Shown here one piece after another: positions 55,472 to 64,000 of a DNA stretch of 64,000 nt (its first letter is position 1; the number at the start of each line of letters is the position of its first letter). The stretch is from assembly GCF_040869045.1 (NCBI RefSeq), contig NW_027136910.1:124001-188000 (forward strand), given 5' to 3'. The notes beneath the pieces are model-generated. The model saw nothing but the letters and a program-made list of their open reading frames with translations, had not been told where the DNA came from and ran no database searches. The stretch is from Eurosta solidaginis. Taxonomy: Eukaryota; Arthropoda; Insecta; Diptera; Tephritidae. The position numbers were made by a program, and so were the translations under genes.

Positions 55472-56044
55472 TTACATAAGGGTTATTAAATTCTTTGGAA
55501 GCTGGAAGCTTAGCTGGTTGGTAACTATTGCTTCAAACAACTTTGGGATGGCCGACAACTTTGCAATTGCTCGATAGTTTTCCACACACGACCTAATGCC
55601 ACTTTTGTGGAGGGGTATGAGAAAAGATTCCTTCCAATCAGAAGGAAAAATTCCACGTTTTAGGGACAGATTGAATAAATCAGTTAGGGGCTGATAAATG
55701 TGTTCAGCACATTTTTTAAGAAAGCAAGTGGGAATTAAATCAGGACTGTACTTGTAAGATTCCTTCAAAGGCGTTAAATATGAAAAAACTTTATGAGGAG
55801 ATATTGCTGGAATATTAACTGTGTTAAGTGAGTCAAGTTGAAATGGATATTCATTTGAAAAAGAGTTAAGTTCAGCGGAATAGTTGGACTTGAAAAATTG
55901 TGCAAAGAAATTAGCAATATCTTGGTCGTCGCTAGACAAATCTTCCTGGTATTTTAAAGCAGACGGAAACCCTTTAACCCTTCGTTTAGAGTTCACGAAA
56001 CCATAGAAGGCTTTCGGATTGCAAGTTATTTTCCTGAGTGTCAA
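55472..56044 (-). mobile_element. LINE RT N-terminal fragment (CR1/Jockey-like)
   Basis: The minus frame (190 codons) reads NPKAFYGFVNSKRRVKGFPS, a Ser/Asp-rich linker, SYKYSPDLIPTCFLKKCAEH, ILYQPLTDLFNLSLKRGIFP-like, WKESFLIPLHKSGIRSCVEN, YRAIAKLSAIPKLFEAIV, i.e. fingers-domain motifs up to just before the HGFxxxRS block. The usual Pro in YRPIA is Ala. Truncated downstream near 55480 and abutted upstream at 56041 by the family A element. Confidence 0.88.
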
Positions 56045-58008
56045 ATGAAAGGTGTTAATGAGTATTTTGAAAGGGAGTGGACCTTAGTTCTATAGGTGGA
56101 CGCCTTTTCGGAATATCGTTATAAAAGTGGGCCAGGGTTGACTCTAGAATGCGTTTGTACAATATGGGTATCAAACGAAAGGTGTTAATAAGTGTTTTAA
56201 AAGGGAGTGGGCCTTAGTTCTATGGGTGGACGCCTTTTCGGGATATCGCCATAAACGTGGACCAGGGGTGACTCTAGAATGCGTTTGTACAATATGCGCA
56301 CCAAATGAAAGGTGTTAAGGAGTATTTTAAAAGGGCGTGGGCCTTAGTTCTATAGGTGGACGCCTTTTCGAGATATCACCATAAAGGTGGACCAGGGGTG
56401 ACTCTGGAATTTGTTTGTACGATATGGGTATCAAATGAAAGGTGTTAATGAGTATTTTAAAAGGGCGTGGGCCTTAGTTCTATAGGTGGACGCCTTTTCA
56501 AGATATCGCCATAAAGGTGGACCAGGGGTGACTCTAGAATTTGTTTGTACGATATGGGTATCAAAGGAAAGGTGTTAATGAGTATTTTAAAAGGGAGTGG
56601 GCCTTAGTTCTATATGTGAACGCCTTTTCGAGATATCGCCATAAACGTGGACCAGGGGTGACTCTAGAATGTGTTTGTACGATATGGGTATCAAAGGAAA
56701 GGTGTTAATGGGTATTTTAAAAGGGAGTGGGCCTTAGTTCTATATGTGAACGCCTTTTCGAGATATCGCCATAAACGTGGACCAGGGGTGACCCTAGAAT
56801 GTGTTTGTACGATATGGGTATCAAATTAAAGGTATTAATGAGGGTTTTAAAAGGGAGTGGGGTACTGTGGGGTAGCGCTAATTTATTTAGATATGTAATA
56901 CCACGAACAGTATTCCATCCAAGATTCCAAGGGCTTTTGATTTCGCCCTGCACAACTTTTTCATTTTCTTCTACTTAATATGGTAGGTGTCACACCCATT
57001 TTACCAAGTTTTTTTCTAAAGTTATATTTTGCGTCAATAGACCAATACAATTACCATGTTTCATCCCTTTTTTCGTATTTGTTATATAATTATGGCATTT
57101 TTTTCATTTTTCGTAATTTTCGATATCGAAAAAGTGGGCGTGGTCATAGTCAGATTCCGGCCATTTTTACATCAATACAAAGTGAGTGCAGATAAGTACG
57201 TGAACTGAGTTTAGTAAAGATATATTGATTTTTGCTCAAGTTATCCTGTTAGCGGCCGAGCGGAAGGACAGACGGTCGACTGTGTATAAAAACTTAGCGT
57301 GGCTTCAACCGATTTCGCCCTTTTTCACAGAAAACAGTTATCGTCCTAGAATCTAAGCCTCTACCAAATTTCACAAGGATCGGTAAATTTTTGTTCGACT
57401 TATGGCATTAAAAGTATCCTAGACAAAATAAATGGAAAAGGGCGGAGCCACGCCCATTTTGAAATTTTCTTTTATTTTTGTATTTTGTTACAACATATCA
57501 TTACTGGAGTTGAATCTTAACATAATTTACTTATATACTGTAAAGATATTTACTTTTCTTTTAAAATTTGAATTAAAAAAAATTTTTTTTTAAAATTCGG
57601 AGTGGTCGTTCTCCGATTTTACTAATTTTTATTAAGCAACCATATAGTAATAAGAGTAACGTTCCTGCCAAATTTCATCATGATATCTTCAACGACTGCC
57701 AAATTACAGCTTGCAAAACTTCTAAATTACCTTCTTTTAAAAGTGGGCGGTGCCATGCCCATTGTCCAAAATTTTACTAATTTTCTATTCTGCGTCATAA
57801 GTTCAACTCACCTACCAAGTTTCATCGCTTAATCCGTATTTGGTAATTAATTATAGCACTTTTTCAATTTTTCGAAATTTTCGATATCGAAAAAGTGGGC
57901 GTGGTTATTGTCCGATATCGTTCATTTTAAATAGCGATCTGAGATGAGTGCCCAGGAACCTACATACCAAATTTCATCAAGATACCTCAAAATTTACTCA
58001 AGTTATCG
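56041..58008 (-). mobile_element. DINE/Helentron-like family A, copy 4, both ends missing
   Basis: Reverse complement of the family A body: the 130-bp array first (56051-56860), then GGTGTCACACCCATTTTACC, TTTTTGCTCAAGTTATC, GGACAGACGGTCGACTGTGT, AAAAGTGGGCGTGG and CCTACATACCAAATTTCATC, ending at ACTCAAGTTATCG (58008), where an LTR fragment starts. It retains two CGATATCGAAAAAGTGGGCG blocks, as in the complete copies. Terminal words are not present. Confidence 0.85.
56051..56860 (-). repeat. 130-bp tandem array, six full units plus a partial
   Basis: GGTGTTAATG-type words occur at 56051, 56181, 56311, 56441, 56571, 56701 and 56831, exactly 130 bp apart. Central units differ by only a few substitutions, flanking ones more. 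No indels are seen between units. Confidence 0.95.
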
Positions 58009-58359
58009 TACACATGCATATATCTTAGCTGAGATGCTCACAAAAGTAGGCAATCATTTGTGCAAGTATCACTCACATATACACGCGCATATGAGAAGCT
58101 ATAACGTGCATCTGTAGTTATAGACTAAATTAAATTCTAGAAACGCTTAGAAGTACGCGAACGAGGAAATCACAGAGTATAAAAAAAGAGGTAAAACTGA
58201 GAATCAGTAATCAGTTTGATTTAAGCACGCTATCTGTTGAGAAGTAGAAGTGTTATTGTGATAGTAGTCTAATAAAGACCATTTTGCATTATTGAATATT
58301 GGAGTTATTTATTCAACAGTTAGGTTGCAAATAAGAGGAATTGCACTAAATTCGTTACA
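58009..58359 (+). mobile_element. LTR fragment, 3' part of the 42302-42772 family
   Basis: Shares AGAGTATAAAAAAAGAGG (TATA region near 58176), CAGTTTGATTTAAGCACGCT, GAGTTATTTATTCAACAGTT and the end AAATTCGTTACA followed by ATAT (58360-58363). An AATAAA poly(A) signal lies near 58270. The 5' end is lost where it meets the family A element. Confidence 0.8.
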
Positions 58360-58363
58360 ATAT

Positions 58364-59519
58364 GTAATAAAATTGGAACAAAAACATCTCTCGGATGGAC
58401 CCGAACCCCTCGTAAATGAAAATGTGTAAGAAGTGTCGTAGTGTGATGCTCAAACGATTAGCTCTCACTCGAATATTCAAAAACGCATATATCTATCACC
58501 TTCGCTGATTTGAGGTAATTTTCAATTAGTCCAAAGATTTAATAATTGGCTGGATCTCAGCCGGAAGAGGTCCACAAAATTTATATAAATAACTTTTGCG
58601 GATTTATAAAACAGTTTTTGTACGACCAAAAATATATATTTAGCCCACAAATAGTTAATGCACTTGTTTAGCATATCTGTAAGTAAAAATTCCTATAAAA
58701 ACAAAATACCAATTTTACTCTATTTGATTTGCCTTTGTCAGGATGAGTTTTTAAATTTTTGCTTGTTGACATATTTTTTTAGCGCAAAGGTAAAGAAACC
58801 CAATGCGAAAACAAAAGTAAATAAAATAATCTAAAAAAAAATTTTAGTTAAACAGTTTTATTGAAAAGAATAGCTACATTCAGTAATAATAATACTGAAA
58901 GCAAGAAAATAATTAGGTAGGACCTAGTACTAGGTACTAGTCATCACACTCCTAATCAATCTAGGGCGTTGATCAGACAAATAAATTAAAGCGTGGTTCG
59001 CGTCAACCGTTTATCTTAAAAAATTTTTTTTAATTCTTTTATTTTCAAGTTTTTTAGTTTTCATTTAATTGCCTATTATTTCTCATTCTATTTAGTTAAT
59101 TTAGTGCCTCATTATTACAAGGACTCTTTCCTGACAATTTATTACAATCTAATCCTTCCAAAGAATTTACTCGACTCCCTCTTCGAACTCCAAAGTATTT
59201 TGATGTCAATTCTACCGGACTGTATATAATATTTGTTTCAAATATGAGCCAAATCGGATCACAAATACGATTTTCTGAATATCCCAATCCGTGCGCCACC
59301 TAGCGGAAATTTTTTTCATAAAACGATTTTTATTTCTGTATGTAATATGTGTTCCGAATTTGTCATTGTCATCGGGTTCTGAACTATATTCTAAGTTTCA
59401 AGCTTGTAGCTTATCGGGAAGTTACTTAAATTTCAATTACAAAATTCGTAAAAAACGCTCTCTACACAGACTCAAGCTAAATAAAACCATTAGAAATTAT
59501 GTGACTCCCGTGACTAGTT
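58364..59519. other. No gene recognised
   Basis: AT-rich spacer; short frames near 59096-59539 lack recognised similarity. Confidence 0.45.
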
Positions 59520-60085
59520 TACGGACGGCTTATCGATAACTGTTTCATAACAAACCGACGATCGTCGATAGCAAATGTATAACAGGCCGATAACAAATTG
59601 GTAGTACTCCGATAAAAAATTGATAACTTTTCGATATAAAGTATATAACTTTTAAGTGACGAATCGATGCTGTTCGATAAATTTTCGGAAAAAATCCATA
59701 ACTCTGTGCTAATGTATCCTTAACTTTTCGATAAGTACTCGATAACCTTTTAATAACAAATCGAATATTGTCTATTATATATCGATAACTTCTCGATGGA
59801 TAATCAAAAAATTTTGCATAAATAATCGAAAACTTTACGGTAATAACTCTTAGAACCGATATCTTTCCGATAATAAATCGATAGCAAACCGATAGCTAAG
59901 TCCATAGTTTATGTTATTCCTAAATTTTCGATATTAAATTGATAACTTTTCGACAAGAACCCGCTAAATCTTCGATAAAAAACCTGTAACTTATCAACAG
60001 TCTTTGTTATCGATAGCAAATTGTTTACATTTCGATGACAAATTAATAACGCGACTATACATTGTCGATCAAAAATTTAGTGTGC
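59520..60085. repeat. Degenerate tandem repeat of TCGATAAC-type words
   Basis: More than 25 variants of CGATAACTTTTCGATAA and AACAAATCGATA, spaced irregularly at 12-25 bp, fill this stretch. Several include ATCGATA or TCGATA, the core of the DREF-type site TATCGATA. Homogenisation is poor, so it is old. Confidence 0.75.
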
Positions 60086-61374
60086 TGTCGATTTCGCTCA
60101 TATCAACTGTACCACGTACATTGTTCCAACATGAAGCTACAGTGTAGTGACTAAGCTAACGCTTACATTTTGTGTTCCCCTTTACATAATACCATTACCA
60201 ACGACTCCTTTCCCTACCGTGGTTGAAGATGTTTACACATCAAAAATAAATGTGTACCCCTTTTTTTTATAAAAAAAGGGATGTAGCTTTTGAAATGACA
60301 CTTCTGGAATCAGGGGGTGAGTGTGAGTGACTGTAAACCTGAATGCTTTAATGAATTTTTTGATCTTATATAGTGGTGACTGTGAATGCAAGTGACGCTA
60401 AGGCGTTATAAATAATCTGGCCTTAAGTGTAACATAAATTCACGAATTTATCGAATATTATTATTTTTAAATTATGTCCATTGATATAGCATCTTCCGAT
60501 CATGACTGAATCGGAACATCAGTTATCACTGGCTTATGATCAGAAGGACTACATATATAACAAATTCCAGACAAATCGAACCGTGAATAGAATTTACTGA
60601 AATATCAGTCCTTGGTCCACTTGCCAGAGAGAAACTTCACAGAAAACGCGATGGCTTCACATCCTGCAAATTTGAATTAAATCGGCGGAGTGGTTTCGGA
60701 CTCCATAAGCTACATACAAACATATCTAGATCCTTCTTCATATACATATGTAGATAGATTAAACTTCCTTAGTGCACAAACTATAGTTATAACTAATGTG
60801 CATTTATACATACAAACATATCAAAAAATAGAACTCTTATTTAAGAATTTTAATGAAAGCCTTAAAATGTTTAACGAAAGAGTATTTTTCATTCTTAACC
60901 ACTAACAACATTAAGGCCCGGTTTTTCAGTATAAGTTCAACTCAGTTTGTCAGTTAAACTACGCTTAAACTTATTTTGCATTTTATCGGTCTACTTTAAC
61001 TGAAGGTTAAGCTGAGCTTAAGCGGCCGATCGGGCAGGGTTAAACTCTAGTTAATTTATCAGTTATGTGCGTTCGTACGAAATGCCGTCGAATATACCCA
61101 ACAAGCATTTGTGCTTGAGTACCATTAGAGCTCATGTTGATAAGTAGGCATACTTCTAAAATCTCAAGAGTTGTTTCAAAACAGTGGCTCAACTCGAGAA
61201 TCATAGCGTACTCAGCAAAAGGGGGCATTTTTTATTAAGCAAAAAATGCTATTACTAAAGTTGAAAAAATTTTATTAACAACTTGTGTTTCTCTAACTCA
61301 ACTCAAATGTAAGATTCTATACTACAGAATAAAATAAAAATAAAATGAAATATATATAATTTAAAAAATAAATA
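60086..61374. other. No gene recognised
   Basis: Contains an A/T hairpin (CCCCTTTTTTTTATAAAAAAAG region) at about 60257-60282 and a GGCCCGGTTTTTCAGTATAA block at 60914 that resembles the end of a MITE, without a visible partner. Confidence 0.45.
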
Positions 61375-61724
61375 AATGTGAGGCGCGATAACCTCCGAAA
61401 TGATTTTAGGCAGAGCTTCTCTTCCAACTTGCGTCGTTCCCCTTTTAATTTTTCCTACAAATTTGGGGGACGGAACTTACTTGTTTTATTCCGACTCCGA
61501 ACGGAATCTGCAAGGTAGATGAGTTTTCACTGGGAGCTTTTCATGGCAGAAATACACTTGGATTGCTTGCCAAACACTGCCGAAGGGCGCCCTCGCTTAG
61601 AAAAATTTTCAACTAATTGAAAACCCTTGTTTCTAAAATTTTGATGTTGCTTTGCACGGGGTGTGAAACCAGGATCTTCGATGCGGTAGGCGGAGCACGC
61701 TGCCATCCCACCACGACGGCCGCC
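61375..61724 (-). mobile_element. tRNA-derived SINE, apparently full length (~350 bp)
   Basis: Minus strand starts GGCGGCCGTCGTGGTGGGAT with a box A-like TGGTGGGATGGCAGCGTG, then CTCCGCCTACCGCATCGAAG, box B-like GGTTTCACACCCC and the junction GCAAAGCAACATC. The body contains AAGCGAGGGCGCCCTTCGGC, CAGTGTTTGGCAAGCAATCC, AGCTCCCAGTGAAAACTCAT, GTTCGGAGTCGG, GACGCAAGTTGGAAGAGAAG and ends GAGGTTATCGCGCC then A/T-rich. The tRNA-like head about 75 nt long and no coding region define the class. Confidence 0.75.
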
Positions 61725-61736
61725 TATATAATTTAT

Positions 61737-63648
61737 TATACCTTTCATGAACATGAAATGGTATATTAACTTTGGTCCGATGTTTGTAACGTTGAGAAAT
61801 AAAGAAGATAGATTCACCATTAAGTATACCGAATTGATCAGGGCGACGAACTGAGTTGATATAGCCATGTCCGTCTGTCCGTCCGCCTGTCTGTTTTAAC
61901 GCAAACTAGTCCCTCAAATTTTGAAATATCTTAATGAAATTTGGCACACGGATGTATTTATACTCAGTTGAGCAGAGCTCACAGAGTATATTAACTTTGA
62001 TTGGATAACGGTTGGTTGTACAGGTATAAAGGAATCGAGATAGATATAGACTTCCATATATCAAAATCATCAGTATCGAAAAAAAATTCGATTGAGCCAT
62101 GTCCGTCCGTCTGTCCGTTAACACGATAACTTGAGTTAATTTTGAGTTATCTTGATGAAATTTGGTATGTAGATTCCTAGGCACTCATCTCAGATCGCTA
62201 TTTAAAATGAACGATATCGGACAATAACCACGCCCACTTTTTCGATATCGAAAATTTCGAAAAATCGAAAAAGTGCGATAATTCATTACCAAATACTTAC
62301 GACACAGAATAGAAAACTAGTAAAATGTTGGACAATGGGCGTGGCACCGCCCACTTTTAAAAGAAGGTAATTTAGAAGTTTTGCAAGCTGTAATTTGGCA
62401 GTCGTTGAAGATATCATGATGAAGTTTGGCAGGAACGTTACTCTTATTACTATATGTCTGCTTAATAAAAATTAGCAAAATCGGAGAACGACTACGCCCA
62501 AAATTTTTTTTTAAATCAAATTTAAAAGAAAAGTTAATATCTTTACAGTATATAAGTAAATTATGTTAAGATTCAACTCCAGTAATGATATGTTGTAACA
62601 AAATACAAAAATAAAAGAAAATTTCAAAATGGGCGTGGCTCCGCCTTTTTTCATTTAACTTGTCTAGGATACTTTTAATGCCATAATTCGAGCAAAAATT
62701 TACCAATCCTTGTGAAATTTGGTAGAGGCTTAGATTCTAGGACGATAATTGTTTTCTGTGAAAAAGGGCGAAATCGGTTGAACCCACGCCCAGTTTTTGT
62801 ACACAGTCGACCATCTGTCCTTCCGCTCGGCCGTTAACAGGATAACTTGAGCAAAAATCGATGTTAAATGGCGTCCATCTATAGAACTATGGCCAACTTC
62901 CTCTTAAAATACTCTCTAATACCTTCCATTTGATACACATGTCATACAAACACATTCCAGGGTTACCCTAGGACTTTTTACAATATGGTGATTTTCCCTT
63001 ACTTTGTCTCCACAGCTCTCAACTGGGTATGTAATGTTCGGTTACACCCGAACTTAGCCTTCCCTACTTGTTTTGTATTATATTAGACATTTGTTGGATT
63101 CGGTAGGATCGGACCACTATAACATATATCTCCCATACAACCGATCGTTCAGATAAGACGATTTTGGTCATTCCTGCCGCAATTTAGAAAGCATAGACGT
63201 AAAGCTCGGTGATATATATTCTAATATATCATAGAAGATATCCTGAAAAAATCACTTTGATCGGAGCTATATATAGTATATATCTTATACAACCGATCGT
63301 TCAGATAGAACGATTTTTGGCAATTTCTCCCTTAATTTCCAATATAAAAACATTAAACTTGGTGATATTTATTCTAATATATCATAGAAGATTTCACGAA
63401 AAAATCATTTCGATCGGAGCTATATATAATATATATCCCATACAACCGATCGTTCAGACAAGGTGTTTTTTTCCATTTTTTATTTTATATTTATCTTAAA
63501 AATCGTTTAGGTATGTTCACTATATATTTCTTATCTTATACATCCGATTAATTGGAGATTACGAACGGGATAAGATTATTGTTCGGCCCCATTAATGGAA
63601 GGTATGAAGCCTTCGGCACAGCCGAAGACAGTCCCGTCCTTACTTGTT
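61737..63648 (+). mobile_element. DINE/Helentron-like element, family B copy 2, split by family A insertion
   Basis: Left half 61737-61959 (TATACCTTTCATGAACATGA; TCCGTCTGTCCGTCCGCCTG near 61875) and right half 63073-63648 match family B copy 1 in reverse. The right half ends with the CTTCGGCACAGCCGAAG hairpin (63610-63626) and GTCCCGTCCTTACTTG. Short internal duplications (CATACAACCGATCGTTCAG) occur at 63135, 63289 and 63440. Confidence 0.8.
61960..63072 (+). mobile_element. DINE/Helentron-like element, family A copy 2, complete ends, inserted in family B
   Basis: Starts ATACTCAGTTGAGCAGAGCT, contains TGTCCGTCCGTCTGTCCG (62100), the shared body, only about one 130-bp unit (62870-62960), then AGCTCTCAACTGGGTA, the GTTCGG/CCGAAC hairpin and CCTTCCCTACTTG. 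It lies inside a run of five T of family B (GTATTTTTGTATT in the empty copy), consistent with Helentron-type insertion at TT without duplication. Confidence 0.85.
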
Positions 63649-64000
63649 TTTTTATTAATTATGCTTCATTACTGCTATCAACTAGGTGTATTTCTCACAA
63701 TAAACAGCTGTTGGTTTTGGTGGTACCACCTTGGAAATTTTTTTCAACTCCACCCCAACTCGATATGCAATGTAGGATATCAACTGGAGAAATGTGTTCA
63801 ATATTCATTTGAGGACTGTACATTTGTCAAAATCTCTCGATATTAGGATAATTGGAAAATATTTTTGACGTTGTAGATCAACTCGAAAACTTCTAATTTT
63901 ACAAAATTTCACAAAAGTTGGATATTAACTCGAGAACTATCTGGTTTAAGAAAAATAAAATAATGATGTTGGATATCACTTCCGGAACTAGATATATATT
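63649..64000. other. No gene recognised
   Basis: Follows the family B element. Contains repeated words like ACTCGA.AACT and GTTGGATAT (63900-63980), possibly the start of another degenerate repeat. Confidence 0.4.

Noticed and set aside
60914..61035. GGCCCGGTTTTTCAGTATAA block as a MITE
   Set aside because: Only one end is recognisable; no inverted partner or target duplication found.
1..64000. CRISPR arrays, operons, bacterial promoters or rRNA genes
   Set aside because: The sequence is eukaryotic; no regularly spaced short repeats with unique spacers and no rRNA sequence were seen.

Overview
This 64 kb window looks like repeat-dominated, intergenic DNA from a cyclorrhaphous fly, most probably a tephritid fruit fly. 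That attribution is inference. It rests on the mix of Jockey, R1, RTE and I/LOA LINEs, mini-me/DINE-like elements with GTCY-rich motifs, Penelope, many hAT-type MITEs, insect-type tRNAs and AT-rich spacers with very short introns. I found no convincing single-copy host protein gene. The only host-type genes I can support are two tRNAs: tRNA-Ala(AGC) at 8796-8868 and tRNA-Pro(TGG) at 20953-21024.

Layout. 1-2104 is the gag and 5' pol of a CsRn1-type Ty3/gypsy element on the minus strand, with a U_UUA_AAC slippery site just before the gag stop. 3932-4699 is a hAT 5' fragment. 7.5-8.7 kb holds two inverted repeats, one with ~290-bp arms. 9095-12277 is a 5'-truncated Penelope element with a 15-bp target duplication, two inverted hammerhead-like motifs, and a TIR element that itself contains a hAT MITE. 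12.85-13.8 kb is a degenerate short-motif repeat. 14754-17971 is a DINE/Helentron-like element (family A) with a 130-bp repeat array split by a 988-bp TIR element. 18581-19917 is a hAT element with a relic transposase C-terminus, followed by another MITE-in-MITE nest at 20057-20628.

22-31 kb contains a dispersed repeat (called X here), an I/LOA-type LINE 3' end and Jockey remnants. 31560-33160 is the most gene-like part of the window: a transposase-like gene of a poorly characterised insect family, with a 61-bp intron and one frameshift. 34.7-41.5 kb is dominated by minus-strand LINEs (RNase H-bearing, RTE, Jockey) with a SINE between them. 41.5-44.2 kb holds a second DINE family (B), a perfect solo LTR with ATAT target duplication, and another repeat X copy. 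44.9-56 kb is a patchwork of LINE fragments, including an R1-clade RT. 56.0-58.0 kb is a minus-strand family A copy with a clean 130-bp array. 59.5-60.1 kb is a degenerate TCGATAA-type repeat. 61.4-63.65 kb is a SINE abutting a family B element into which a family A element has inserted.

How the pieces relate. The elements are nested in layers, so relative insertion order can be read directly: the hAT MITE is younger than its host TIR element, which is younger than Penelope; family A is younger than family B. Several families recur in diverged copies (repeat X five times, family A four times, family B twice, SINE three times, one LTR family three times, I/LOA-type LINE three times). No reading frame apart from the terminal gag-pol appears free of disabling lesions.
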